Source: Candidatus Thorarchaeota archaeon (GTDB taxonomy: Archaea > Asgardarchaeota > Thorarchaeia > Thorarchaeales > Thorarchaeaceae). From it: 42,772 nucleotides of DNA. The notes beneath the pieces were generated by a model that was given only the letters and a program-made list of their open reading frames with translations, was not told the origin of the DNA and made no database searches. The position numbers and the translations under genes were made by a program. The stretch is from the NCBI GenBank assembly GCA_016840685.1, contig JAEORX010000007.1, positions 1-42,772 on the forward strand. The letters run 5' to 3'. Within the stretch, counting starts at the first letter, position 1; every line of letters begins with the position of its first letter. This document shows positions 18,155 to 26,490 of this stretch, in pieces.

Positions 18155-19249
18155 ATGACTGACATTACCACTGAATTTGCAGGACTGAAACTCAAGAATC
18201 CAGTCATGACTGCAGCAGGTCCATCTTCTAGAGATGGTATGACCCTACTGAACGCCGCGGCTGGGGGGGTAGGAGGTCTTGTTGCAAAGACCGTCAGCGT
18301 CAAGCCAGCAGATGTACCCCATCCAAATATGGCTGCACTGAAAGAGGGCAGAGTTGGATCTCGAAGAGGGATTCTCAATGCTGAACTCTGGAGCGAGCTA
18401 TCTATTGAACAGTGGTTAGAGAAAGAATACGCCATAGCTCTCAGTTCAGGTCTACCATTGGTGGCTAGTGTCGGTTACACACCGGAAGAGGTTTCTCTGC
18501 TTGGTCCAAAGCTCGAGAAGGCAGGAGTGCATGCCATCGAGTTCAGTACTCACTATGTGGGGGGTCATACCAAGATAGCAAAGGCACTGAGAGAGGTCGT
18601 GGAGATACCCATCTTTGCCAAACTCAGTCCAAAGGGCGATGTCGTGGAGATAGCCAAGTCCCTGGAACCATATGTTGATGGAATAGTTGGCATAAACACC
18701 TATGGTCCATGCTTGAGAATTGACATCGAGACTGGTAAACCCATGCTCGGAAGCAGTGACGGTTATGGATGGATGAGTGGTGCAGCACTGAAGCCGATTG
18801 CATTGAGATGCATTGCAGAAATAGCCAAATCTGTGAAGATACCGGTCATTGGAGTAGGTGGAGTCGCATCCGGTGCAGATGTCATAGAGTTCACAATGGC
18901 AGGAGCAGCTGCAACTCAGGTCTGCACAGCCGCCATACTTGAGGGGCACACAATCTATGGAAGGATAGCTCGTGAAACAACAGAGTGGCTCAAGATTCAT
19001 GGGTATGACTCACTGAAAGACATCAGAGGGGTTGCACTCCCATACATGGATGGAAGTGCTACTTTGACTCCACCGCCCATGGTGGACATGGAGAAGTGCA
19101 CTCTGTGTGGCCTTTGTCCAAAGTCATGTGTCTACGGAGCAATCACTGTGGACAAGGGAAAAGATCTCTTCAAGATTGACAGGGACCTCTGTCAAGCCTG
19201 CGGTATGTGTATCTCTGTGTGTCCATATCATGCCTTGAGTGTGGACTAG
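18155..19249 (+). CDS. Dihydroorotate dehydrogenase/PreA-like flavoprotein with C-terminal 2[4Fe-4S] domain
   Basis: The 364-residue protein has a TIM-barrel FMN domain (residues 1-300; GLKLKNPVMTAAGPSS at the start, MSGAALKPIALR as the flavin phosphate region, GVGGVASGADV). A bacterial-type ferredoxin follows (CTLCGLCPKSC and CQACGMCISVC). The arrangement is that of the PreA subunit of dihydropyrimidine dehydrogenase or of electron-transfer-linked DHODs. At the catalytic loop, where NLSCPN is usual, it reads EFSTHYVG. Thr132 replaces the acid/base Cys and Glu replaces the Asn. The reaction may therefore differ from pyrimidine reduction. It stands alone behind its own TATA-like box and runs into the convergent M24 gene with a 4-base overlap. 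Confidence 0.82.
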   Translation: MTDITTEFAGLKLKNPVMTAAGPSSRDGMTLLNAAAGGVGGLVAKTVSVKPADVPHPNMAALKEGRVGSRRGILNAELWSELSIEQWLEKEYAIALSSGLPLVASVGYTPEEVSLLGPKLEKAGVHAIEFSTHYVGGHTKIAKALREVVEIPIFAKLSPKGDVVEIAKSLEPYVDGIVGINTYGPCLRIDIETGKPMLGSSDGYGWMSGAALKPIALRCIAEIAKSVKIPVIGVGGVASGADVIEFTMAGAAATQVCTAAILEGHTIYGRIARETTEWLKIHGYDSLKDIRGVALPYMDGSATLTPPPMVDMEKCTLCGLCPKSCVYGAITVDKGKDLFKIDRDLCQACGMCISVCPYHALSVD

Positions 19250-20430
19250 ACCCAGAGCATTGTGTCAAGATTCCTAGTGAGGAGTTCCGCCTTTCTCTTG
19301 GTGACCGCATAGTCATTCTCTATCCTGACACCACCAATCTTCTCAAAGTAGACACCAGGTTCGATTGCCATGACATGTCCTTCAATGAAATGATCCTCCC
19401 GACGATACATACTTGGTTGTTCGTGTACCTCCAATCCAATGCCATGACCAAGACCATGGGTCATGCCATCCTTTGCCTCGGGATTGAGTCTTCTAGAGTC
19501 AAACCCGAGTTGCTTCAGCTTTGTGAAACACGCGAGGTTCACATCATCAATCAACGCACCATCAGTGAGCGCGTCCACGGCTGCATCTGCTGCAGCCTGA
19601 GCAGCCTCAAACATCTCTTTCACTCTCTTCGAGGGGGTTCCTTTTACAATTGTCCGTGTGACATCTGCAATGTATCGCTCCTGCTTGAGTCGAGGGAACA
19701 CATCGAGGATTATTGGAACTTCAGCCTTCAGTTCATCATCTGGACTGCCCAGATAATGCCAGTCAAATGCTTTTTCACCGACTGCAAGGATTGTGTCCTC
19801 AGAACACTCTGCGTTCCTGTCCAGTAGAAAGTGCTCGAGGGCAAGCTTCACTTGTCCAACGGTCAGGGGCATACCGTTGTACATCAGTGTCTTATTCGCT
19901 CCCACATCAGAGTCCTTTATGAGGTCAATGACTCTGCTGATGGCTCCAACAGTGGCATCCCCTGCCTTTCTGATCTTTTTGACCTCTTCTAAGGACTTAG
20001 TTGCTCTAGCATCAGGGACTAGGTCACGGACTACCTTGACATCATAACCCAAGTCCTGGATAATTACGAGTCTACTTGTTGGAATTTCATCTGGGACTCC
20101 AAGTGTCCCACCGGTGAACTCGTCTCGAAGCATGGGTGCAATAATTGCATCCTCATTGTTCCTGACGGCCTTGTCCTCCTTGAGGAGTTGGACAATGTGC
20201 TCGGTCAGATTATAGGTCTTCTTCACGAAGCTCTCCTTTTTGACACGGTCGAGAGCATTGAACGAGGAACCAATGATTCCCGGTTCACCCTTGTTCTTCA
20301 GATACAGAATCATATCGCTTGATCGGAACCCTGTGAGCCACAGAAGATTGGGGGAGCTGAACGGGCTATCGTACGTGAACAGACCATCAACTTCATACTT
20401 CTCCATTAGAGCGTCCATGTCATCTATCAT
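19246..20430 (-). CDS. M24-family metallopeptidase (Xaa-Pro aminopeptidase/creatinase-like)
   Basis: The 394-residue protein has an N-terminal creatinase-like domain (residues 1-150) and a pita-bread catalytic domain. The five dinuclear-metal ligands can be placed: ILDVFPR and YIADVTRT (two Asp), THGLGHGIGLEVHE (His), AIEPGVY (Glu) and VRIENDYAV (Glu). Such enzymes release the residue before proline or, in creatinase and related forms, hydrolyse C-N bonds of small molecules. The specificity is not readable. It lies 56 bases downstream of the PfkB gene on the same strand and may be co-transcribed with it. Confidence 0.9.
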   Translation of the reverse strand: MIDDMDALMEKYEVDGLFTYDSPFSSPNLLWLTGFRSSDMILYLKNKGEPGIIGSSFNALDRVKKESFVKKTYNLTEHIVQLLKEDKAVRNNEDAIIAPMLRDEFTGGTLGVPDEIPTSRLVIIQDLGYDVKVVRDLVPDARATKSLEEVKKIRKAGDATVGAISRVIDLIKDSDVGANKTLMYNGMPLTVGQVKLALEHFLLDRNAECSEDTILAVGEKAFDWHYLGSPDDELKAEVPIILDVFPRLKQERYIADVTRTIVKGTPSKRVKEMFEAAQAAADAAVDALTDGALIDDVNLACFTKLKQLGFDSRRLNPEAKDGMTHGLGHGIGLEVHEQPSMYRREDHFIEGHVMAIEPGVYFEKIGGVRIENDYAVTKRKAELLTRNLDTMLWV

Positions 20431-20486
20431 ACTGGTTCCCCTTACACTGAGAGATGGGTCAGAGAACTAAAGAAAAACACTTCCAT

Positions 20487-21383
20487 TCATGACTGCAAAT
20501 AGGGTTGCATTCGGGTCTCAACCTGCACCCGATCAGGCATATCATAGGGACCCAGGGTTTCTACATTGTAAGACGAGCATGTTGCTGCAAAGAGACCAGC
20601 ACGCGCCACATTCGCACACCTCATGTACTCTAGCAGGAAGCCAATAGCATAGGTATCTCCACACCCTGTTGAGTCAACCTGTGCATCTGCGAGGACAAGC
20701 GGAATGTCTACCTGGGAATTATGGGTGTAAATAGTAGAGCCCCGATAGTCTCTCGTGACAATGACGATTCTGGGACCAATGTCAAGAATATGAGATACTA
20801 CTGAGAGCTCGGACTCTTCTGCATTGATGGCGTTGAGTTCAGAGTCATGCAGCTTGACGACGTCCACTAGTCCAAGTATCTCATCACTCTTTTGCCAGCT
20901 CTGGAGAGACACAAGGCCGTCAGCAGCTATTGTTCTCAGATAGCCTTGAACATCCAGTGAGACCAAGGCGCCCTCCTCACGGGCTGTGTTATAGCATTGC
21001 TTGTCTATCTCACTTCCTGAGAGAGGAGAGAAGTGAACGATGCTTGCCTCAGAATGCGCATCTGAGAAATCTGACGGCTTGATCGGAGGGGCAAGCGCCT
21101 CTACCCTTTGTGTACGTTCACCATCTATGTCATATTCATTGATGAATCGAGTTGTCTTTGGACCCTCCTGATGGAATCCAGCGAGGTTGAGGCCTGATGC
21201 AATGAGGTCTATCTTATAGGTGGCATTAAAATCAGACCCGACCTTGGTCACAATACCTGCGCCAAAAGCACCGATTGCAGGAGCCAGCATTGCATATGCT
21301 GTGCCACCACCAAGCATCTCTGTTCTAGTCTCTGGCGTGACTATCAGGTCTCTACTGAGGTGTCCAACCACAATTATTTCCAT
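20487..21383 (-). CDS. PfkB-family carbohydrate/nucleoside kinase
   Basis: The 298-residue protein of the ribokinase fold phosphorylates a sugar, nucleoside or related alcohol with ATP. It starts with VVGHLSRDLIV and GGGTAYAMLA (substrate-side glycine motif). It ends with the PfkB signature 2 as DSTGCGDTYAIGF, in which the usual GAGD is GCGD and the catalytic Asp is kept. The substrate is not predictable from this alone; shorter lid strands and the N-terminal pattern are seen in archaeal nucleoside or inositol kinases. It is divergent from the moaD operon, with about 110 bases between them. Confidence 0.88.
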   Translation of the reverse strand: MEIIVVGHLSRDLIVTPETRTEMLGGGTAYAMLAPAIGAFGAGIVTKVGSDFNATYKIDLIASGLNLAGFHQEGPKTTRFINEYDIDGERTQRVEALAPPIKPSDFSDAHSEASIVHFSPLSGSEIDKQCYNTAREEGALVSLDVQGYLRTIAADGLVSLQSWQKSDEILGLVDVVKLHDSELNAINAEESELSVVSHILDIGPRIVIVTRDYRGSTIYTHNSQVDIPLVLADAQVDSTGCGDTYAIGFLLEYMRCANVARAGLFAATCSSYNVETLGPYDMPDRVQVETRMQPYLQS

Positions 21384-21495
21384 TCTATGACCATTGGTCT
21401 TGTTTCCGACTGTTTCCTATAACTTCTCTGCCTGAAGGGGCAGAAGGCAACGGTTTTAATCTCTCATTCCTTCTCGGTATGTTGGGTGTGGAATC

Positions 21496-21777
21496 TTGGC
21501 CCATGTCTTGGTGAAGTTCTTCGCGACTGTCCGTGAAATCACAGGAGTCAAGAGCATAGAGCTCGAGGCAGATAATATCAGAGAACTTCTGGACCTGCTT
21601 GTTCAGACATATGGGACCAAGTTCAAGGAAACAGCTCTCAACAAGGATACTGGAGAACTCAAGCAGTTCTTCTCATGCATGGTGAATGGTAAGCGTATTG
21701 AGCTCCTCGATGGCTATGCAACCATTCTCAAAGATAACGATTCTGTGGCGTTGTTTCCACCTGTTGGAGGGGGATGA
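21496..21777 (+). CDS. moaD: MoaD/ThiS-type sulfur carrier protein
   Basis: The 93-residue beta-grasp protein starts at TTG 21496 and ends in PPVGGG, the exposed Gly-Gly tail that becomes a thiocarboxylate. MoaD supplies sulfur to the dithiolene of the pterin cofactor of molybdenum and tungsten enzymes. KFFATVREITG and DNDSVALFPPVGGG match the family well. It is the first gene of the operon that contains the second AOR, overlapping or abutting the amidohydrolase start (TGAATGA region). This supports a dedicated role in making the tungstopterin for that AOR. The TTG start is the only one that gives a full N-terminus. Confidence 0.92.
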   Translation: MAHVLVKFFATVREITGVKSIELEADNIRELLDLLVQTYGTKFKETALNKDTGELKQFFSCMVNGKRIELLDGYATILKDNDSVALFPPVGGG

Positions 21778-23184
21778 ATGAGCAGTACTGTCACCTCAAC
21801 GTTCCGAAAACATAGCAGAGTGACCGTTGACCTTGTAGTGAAGAATGCTAAACTTCTGCTGGAGTCCGGGATGACTCATGGAGGAATCGGAGTCGTAGAT
21901 GGAAAGATTGTGATTATCGCACGCAATGAACACCTTCCAGAGGCTGAAACAGTCATTGATGCTGAAGGCAAGGTCCTGATGCCGGGACTTATTGATGCTC
22001 ATGCACACATCCATGACCCAACGATGCTAGAGCACGAGACCTTCACCACTGGCTCAAAAGCGGCAGTGGCAGGTGGGGTCACCACGTTTGTTGACATGCC
22101 CCTCACCAATCAGGTTGACACCATTGGGGCTGTGGAGGAGAAGATCGCTCGGGGGGAGGAGATTAGTGTAACAGACTTTACATTCTATGCAGGGATGATG
22201 AACTCTGAGAATCATGTGGCAATACCAGTCCTCGTCGAGAGAGGGATAGCAGCCTTCAAGGCTTTCAACTCAGCGCCTTATCAGACAAGTAATGGCGTCC
22301 TTGTGAAGTGCCTGAGTGCGATATCTGAGTATGGGGGACATCTCACAATTCATTCTGAGGACCAAGGCATCTTGGACGAGTTCAGCAAGGAGATGGAGGG
22401 AGATTGGGATGCTCCCATCAGTCACTCACTCGCCAGACCGAACCTTGCTGAACAGCTAGCAATCAGACAGAACATCGATATCGCAGCACAGACAGGAGGG
22501 CACCTCCACATTGCACATGTGACCACCAAGGAAGGGGTACAGGAGGTGGAGAGAGGAAGACTGCGGGGCGTCATGGTGACGACAGAGGTCTGTCCGCATC
22601 ATCTCGTCTTCTATCGGGACGACATGAATCGCTTGGGTCCCAAGAGCAAGATGAATCCTCCTCTACGGACCAGAGAGGACAGAGCAGCACTCTGGTCGGC
22701 TCTGCTTCGAGGCGCTATTGATATGGTGGTCAGCGACCACGCACCCTGTCCCATTGAGATGAAAGAGAGGGGCTCTGAAGACATCAGAGAAGCGTGGTCA
22801 GGAGTTGATGGGATACAGACCATTCTAAGGATTCTCATGTCTGAAGGTATCAACAAGGCACGCCTCTCATACTCACGACTCTTGCGGATCTGTTCTCGAA
22901 ATCCTTCAAGGATATTTGGTCTCTATCCAAAGAAAGGCGTCCTCCGCATCGGAGCAGATGCGGACTTCGTCATTATCGATCAGAATAAGGAAGAAAAGAT
23001 AACGGCAGACATGATGGAGTCAAAATGCGGATGGACACTCTACGAGGGTATGATAATGAAAGGAGTGCCTGTCATGACATTCGTCAGAGGTGTGCAGGCT
23101 TTCAAGGAGGGGCAAGTGACCGTGAAGCCAGGTCATGGTAGGTTCCAGGCAATGGGCAGTGGGGAGAAACCTCTCGGAGAATGA
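21778..23184 (+). CDS. Allantoinase/dihydropyrimidinase-like cyclic amidohydrolase
   Basis: A 468-residue enzyme of the group that hydrolyses cyclic amide bonds in allantoin, hydantoins or dihydropyrimidines. Metal site residues are visible: DAHAHIHDP (HxH), AAFKAFNS (Lys to be carboxylated), LTIHSED, LHIAHVTT and VVSDHAPC (Asp). GGVTTFVDMPL and the TTEVCPHHL block are typical of AllB. I cannot separate allantoinase from hydantoinase by eye. It starts directly at the moaD stop and is followed after 3 bases by a ferredoxin gene, so its product probably feeds the tungsten enzyme or comes from it. No frame damage is seen. Confidence 0.88.
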   Translation: MSSTVTSTFRKHSRVTVDLVVKNAKLLLESGMTHGGIGVVDGKIVIIARNEHLPEAETVIDAEGKVLMPGLIDAHAHIHDPTMLEHETFTTGSKAAVAGGVTTFVDMPLTNQVDTIGAVEEKIARGEEISVTDFTFYAGMMNSENHVAIPVLVERGIAAFKAFNSAPYQTSNGVLVKCLSAISEYGGHLTIHSEDQGILDEFSKEMEGDWDAPISHSLARPNLAEQLAIRQNIDIAAQTGGHLHIAHVTTKEGVQEVERGRLRGVMVTTEVCPHHLVFYRDDMNRLGPKSKMNPPLRTREDRAALWSALLRGAIDMVVSDHAPCPIEMKERGSEDIREAWSGVDGIQTILRILMSEGINKARLSYSRLLRICSRNPSRIFGLYPKKGVLRIGADADFVIIDQNKEEKITADMMESKCGWTLYEGMIMKGVPVMTFVRGVQAFKEGQVTVKPGHGRFQAMGSGEKPLGE

Positions 23185-23187
23185 ACC

Positions 23188-23679
23188 TTGACTGAACTCA
23201 AGTTTGTATTTGGAGACCCGCGAGTATGCTCAGGATGCATGACTTGCTCAAACACCTGCAGTATGTACTATTACAAGGTGATCAGTCCTGAACGAGCGCG
23301 TAACAGGGTTCTCAGGATTGAGCCAGCTCTTGACTTTCCTCTCTTCTGCAGAAACTGCGAGGATGCACCGTGCATAGCCGCCTGTCCAGAGCAAGCAATA
23401 ACACGCACCTCAAAGGGTGTTGTGATTGTCAATAACAAGAAGTGTCTTAGCCACGGAGAGTGTGTCAAGGCATGCCCGTATCATGCAATTCGAATTCATC
23501 CCGACACTGGGAAGGCGTTCAAGTGTATCCAGTGCGGACAGTGTGTAGACCGTTGTCCTGCAGACGCGATTTTCATGACCACTGAGAGAGAGCTCGCAGA
23601 GAGGGACAAGGATGGGAGCATGAGAGGATTATACGAGAAACATAGAGAGGAGATCTACGACAAGGAGGAGGGGCTATGA
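23188..23679 (+). CDS. Polyferredoxin partner of AOR copy 2, one cluster with His in place of Cys
   Basis: A 163-residue HycB-like protein starting at TTG 23188. Cysteine groups are CSGCMTCSNTC, CRNCEDAPCIAAC, CLSHGECVKAC and CIQCGQCVDRC. In the third group the second cysteine is His89 (codon CAC at 23452), so that site is C86-x2-H89-x2-C92-x3-C96. A His-ligated [4Fe-4S] or a [3Fe-4S] cluster is possible. The stop overlaps the ATG of the AOR gene as in the first locus, so it is the presumed electron acceptor of that enzyme. It is paralogous to 11893-12384 but clearly diverged. Confidence 0.9.
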   Translation: MTELKFVFGDPRVCSGCMTCSNTCSMYYYKVISPERARNRVLRIEPALDFPLFCRNCEDAPCIAACPEQAITRTSKGVVIVNNKKCLSHGECVKACPYHAIRIHPDTGKAFKCIQCGQCVDRCPADAIFMTTERELAERDKDGSMRGLYEKHREEIYDKEEGL

Positions 23680-25568
23680 TACACGGAGTTGGTGGTAAGA
23701 CTCTCTGGATAGACCTGACAAGGGGAGTAATCGAAAAACGTCCCTTGGACGAGGAGATGATCAATGAGTACCTATTGGGTGCGGGATATCTGTCAAGAGT
23801 CCTCTTCGATAACATCCCAGTAGGCATTGACCCCCTGAGTGAGAAGAATGTCCTAGGAATGGCAACAGGGCTTCTCACTGGGTCCATGTTTCCTCAAGCA
23901 TCGAGGCATGTCATTGCGGCACTTTCACCACTGACCGACGTCTGGGGTGAGAGTCATGCAGCGGGGTTCTGGGGGGCAGAGTTGAAGTTTGCAGGCTATG
24001 ATGCAATCATCTTCACAGGGGCATCCGCAAACCCGGTATATCTCAATATTAGAGATGATGTTGTTGAACTCCTAGATGCAGAGGATGCTGGAGTCTGGGG
24101 AAAGGATGTCTTTGAAACTGATGACATCCTCAAGTCCAAGCATGGGAGGAAGATCAGGATCCTCTCAATAGGACCGGCAGGAGAGAACCTCGTGAGGTTT
24201 GCAGCCATCATGAACGACCGAGACCGTGCCTCAGCACGCTCTGGACTAGGTGCGGTCATGGGGGCAAAGAAACTGAAGGCGGTCTCCGTGAGAGGGACTG
24301 GGAAGCTCACGGTTGCCGACCCAGCAAACTACCTGAAACAGATGGATGTGTTTCACAAGCGGATGATGGCCAACCCGTTCACTCCAGGCCGCATAAAGTA
24401 TGGTACGACGAGCCTTGTAGAACTGATGCAGCATATTGGCAGACTGCCCAGCTACAACATGAAGCAGGGCGTCTTTGACGGATTCGAGAAGATAAGTGGT
24501 GATGCCATCAATGAGAAATACCTTGTGAAGGCGAGGGCGGACTTCTCATGTCTACAACGCTGCGGACGTTACACGGCTGTCAGGACCGGACCATATGCCT
24601 TTGAGGGGGGTGCTCCCGAGTTTGAAACCCAATCATCCATGGGCTCAAGATGTGGAAACGACAATCTTGAGTCCGTGTTGTTCGGCCATCATCTCTCAAA
24701 TCAGTATGGGATGGACACAATCTCACTTGGAGCAACCATCTCTTGGGCAATGGAGGCATGGGATGAAGGACTCCTGACAGGTGATGACACTGGTGGTATT
24801 GATCTGAGCTGGGGGAACCATGAAACTGTGGTGAACCTCACGCGAATGATAGCATTCAGGGAGGGCTTTGGGGACATCCTTGCAGAAGGTAGCGCGAGAG
24901 CTGCTGAGAGAATTGGTAGAGGGACTGAGAGGTTCGTCATGGCAGTGAAGAAGCAGGAGATTGCTGGGCAGGAGCCACGAGCACAGAAGTCCATGGGTCT
25001 AGCAGCAGTCACAGCAGCCCGTGGAGCAGACCATCTCTATGCATTCCCAGTCCTCGACGAAGCTGGCTTTGACGACGAGATTAGGGAACGTTTTGGGAAA
25101 GAGTACCTACCTGAGATGGCAGATCGTCTGAATCCAAAGTACAAGGGCATCATGGTCAAGGAGTGCGAGGACTTCATGGTCATGGTGGAGAGTGTGGGTC
25201 TTTGCAAATATGGCACACAGATTCCTCCAGAGTTCTTCTACAATGACATAGCCCTCGCTCTTAAGATTCATAATGGCCTTGACATGAAGGGAGGGGATTT
25301 GCAGATCATTGGTGAGCGCATCGTCAATCTCAACAGGTTGTTCAATGCCAGGCTGGGCATCACAAGGGAGGATGACTGCCTACCTGACAGACTCACAAAG
25401 GACAAGGCTCCTCTAGGACCATCTGCAGGTGAGGTCGTGGAACTCGATTTGATGCTTGACGAGTACTATAGGGAAAGAGGATGGGCACTTGAGAGTGGCT
25501 TGCCGACTGAGAAAACTCTCAAGAGATTGGGGTTGACAAAAGAGGGAAAAGAAGTTGGGTTATTGTAG
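23676..25568 (+). CDS. Aldehyde:ferredoxin oxidoreductase family protein (copy 2) with altered cluster ligand
   Basis: The 630-residue tungsten-enzyme homolog has the family's order: N-terminal beta-domain with SPLTDVWGESHAAG, APEFET, QYGMDTIS, RGADHL and the distal cluster Cys510 (GLCKYGT). The central CxxCxxxC is not complete: where copy 1 has ACHGCAVGC, this one has ADFSCLQRC, that is D289, C292 and C296. An Asp-ligated [4Fe-4S] cluster is the simplest reading, with a 3Fe cluster as the alternative. The operon links it to MoaD, a cyclic amidohydrolase, a ferredoxin and an ATC-hydrolase-like protein, so the substrate may be a ring-derived aldehyde or a heterocycle. I infer this only from gene order. 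Confidence 0.9.
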   Translation: MIHGVGGKTLWIDLTRGVIEKRPLDEEMINEYLLGAGYLSRVLFDNIPVGIDPLSEKNVLGMATGLLTGSMFPQASRHVIAALSPLTDVWGESHAAGFWGAELKFAGYDAIIFTGASANPVYLNIRDDVVELLDAEDAGVWGKDVFETDDILKSKHGRKIRILSIGPAGENLVRFAAIMNDRDRASARSGLGAVMGAKKLKAVSVRGTGKLTVADPANYLKQMDVFHKRMMANPFTPGRIKYGTTSLVELMQHIGRLPSYNMKQGVFDGFEKISGDAINEKYLVKARADFSCLQRCGRYTAVRTGPYAFEGGAPEFETQSSMGSRCGNDNLESVLFGHHLSNQYGMDTISLGATISWAMEAWDEGLLTGDDTGGIDLSWGNHETVVNLTRMIAFREGFGDILAEGSARAAERIGRGTERFVMAVKKQEIAGQEPRAQKSMGLAAVTAARGADHLYAFPVLDEAGFDDEIRERFGKEYLPEMADRLNPKYKGIMVKECEDFMVMVESVGLCKYGTQIPPEFFYNDIALALKIHNGLDMKGGDLQIIGERIVNLNRLFNARLGITREDDCLPDRLTKDKAPLGPSAGEVVELDLMLDEYYRERGWALESGLPTEKTLKRLGLTKEGKEVGLL

Positions 25569-25577
25569 GCGAGAAAA

Positions 25578-26078
25578 ATGACACCGGACAAGTTTCAGAC
25601 AAAGGTACAAATGACACTCGAGGAGTTCCATACTGCGACTCATGAGAAGCTGGTTTCCCTCATCCGTGAGATGGAGAGAGTCCTGGGGAGAGAGAGAGCC
25701 CATCAGATAGTATCAGACTGGGCAGAGAGAAATGCGATAAATGACATCAAATCGGTCATCGCTTCGCAGAAGAAACCCCCAGAAACCTTCGAGGATGTTA
25801 AGGTCCTACTGAAAGAATGGGTTGAAGACCTCAACACGAACAATATGGAGACCGTTTCCATAGTCGAGGAAACAGATACCAAGTCTGTGTGCATCGTGGA
25901 TGAGTGCATCTATGGCACAGTCTTCAACAAGCTTGATGCCGCTGACATCGGCTATTTACTCTACTGTAAACATGACTTTGCTACAACGCCAGAGATACAT
26001 CCAAACCTGGGACTAAAACGAGAGAAAACTGTCATGCAGAAGGATGACTGTTGCGACTTTGAGTACTATTGGAAGTGA
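25578..26078 (+). CDS. L-2-amino-thiazoline-4-carboxylate hydrolase-like protein (PF14196 type)
   Basis: A 166-residue soluble protein. A helical N-terminal half is followed by a compact C-terminal domain with CIYGTVFNKL, IGYLLYCKHD, and an ending REKTVMQKDDCCDFEYYW. That ending matches the T-x-x-x-G/K-D-x-C-D-F-x-Y/R close of the ATC hydrolase family, whose founding member opens a thiazoline ring to S-carbamoyl- or N-carbamoyl-cysteine. The family is broad and most members are untested. The gene starts 9 bases after the AOR stop, so it is the last gene of the moaD-amidohydrolase-ferredoxin-AOR operon. Family recall is from motifs only. Confidence 0.65.
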   Translation: MTPDKFQTKVQMTLEEFHTATHEKLVSLIREMERVLGRERAHQIVSDWAERNAINDIKSVIASQKKPPETFEDVKVLLKEWVEDLNTNNMETVSIVEETDTKSVCIVDECIYGTVFNKLDAADIGYLLYCKHDFATTPEIHPNLGLKREKTVMQKDDCCDFEYYWK

Positions 26079-26114
26079 GAATAATCCCTGTTCAGTAGTT
26101 AATCAGATGTATTT

Positions 26115-26351
26115 CTACTCGCAGGTTGCACAGACATTAGTGATTGTGTCCTTCACACCATCAACCTTTCGGAGCTCATTGACTACAAAAGAGCTCAGCG
26201 CCTCAGGTGTCTTGAAGACGCACTTAATCAGAAGGTCATATGCCCCATAAATCAGATAGGCCTCTTCGACCTGCTCGAGGTTGCGAACCTCATCCAGAAT
26301 AGCTCGCGACTTTGTCGACTCGACCTTGGCCATGATAAAGGCGATAATCAA
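26115..26351 (-). CDS. Lrp/AsnC-type ligand-binding (RAM) domain protein without DNA-binding domain
   Basis: The 78-residue protein comprises a single RAM/ACT-like domain (MIIAFIMAKVEST, then VEEAYLIYGAYDLLIKC, VNELRKVDGVKDTITNVC). The pattern matches the C-terminal half of Lrp/AsnC regulators, but there is no helix-turn-helix ahead of it. Such stand-alone RAM proteins bind amino acids and can modulate other Lrp proteins. It converges with the ATC-hydrolase-like gene and is divergent from mvhD. No role is visible beyond this. Confidence 0.85.
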   Translation of the reverse strand: MIIAFIMAKVESTKSRAILDEVRNLEQVEEAYLIYGAYDLLIKCVFKTPEALSSFVVNELRKVDGVKDTITNVCATCE

Positions 26352-26476
26352 CTCAATTCCACCATCGGATACTATATCCTTGTTCTATCTTCTTCTCCCA
26401 GCATAAAACTGTTGCTAGGAATTGATGTCAAGAGCAGGAAGCTTAATAGCAGGGGCTTTTTGGTGCCGACAAGTCC

Positions 26477-26483
26477 AAGGAGG
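26477..26483 (+). promoter_or_regulatory. Strong ribosome binding site that sets the mvhD start
   Basis: AAGGAGG lies 7 bases before GTG 26491. The same reading frame is open back to an ATG at 26425 (weaker AGGA upstream), which would add 22 residues not typical of MvhD. The strong site favours GTG 26491. Confidence 0.7.
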
Positions 26484-26490
26484 CTCATGC

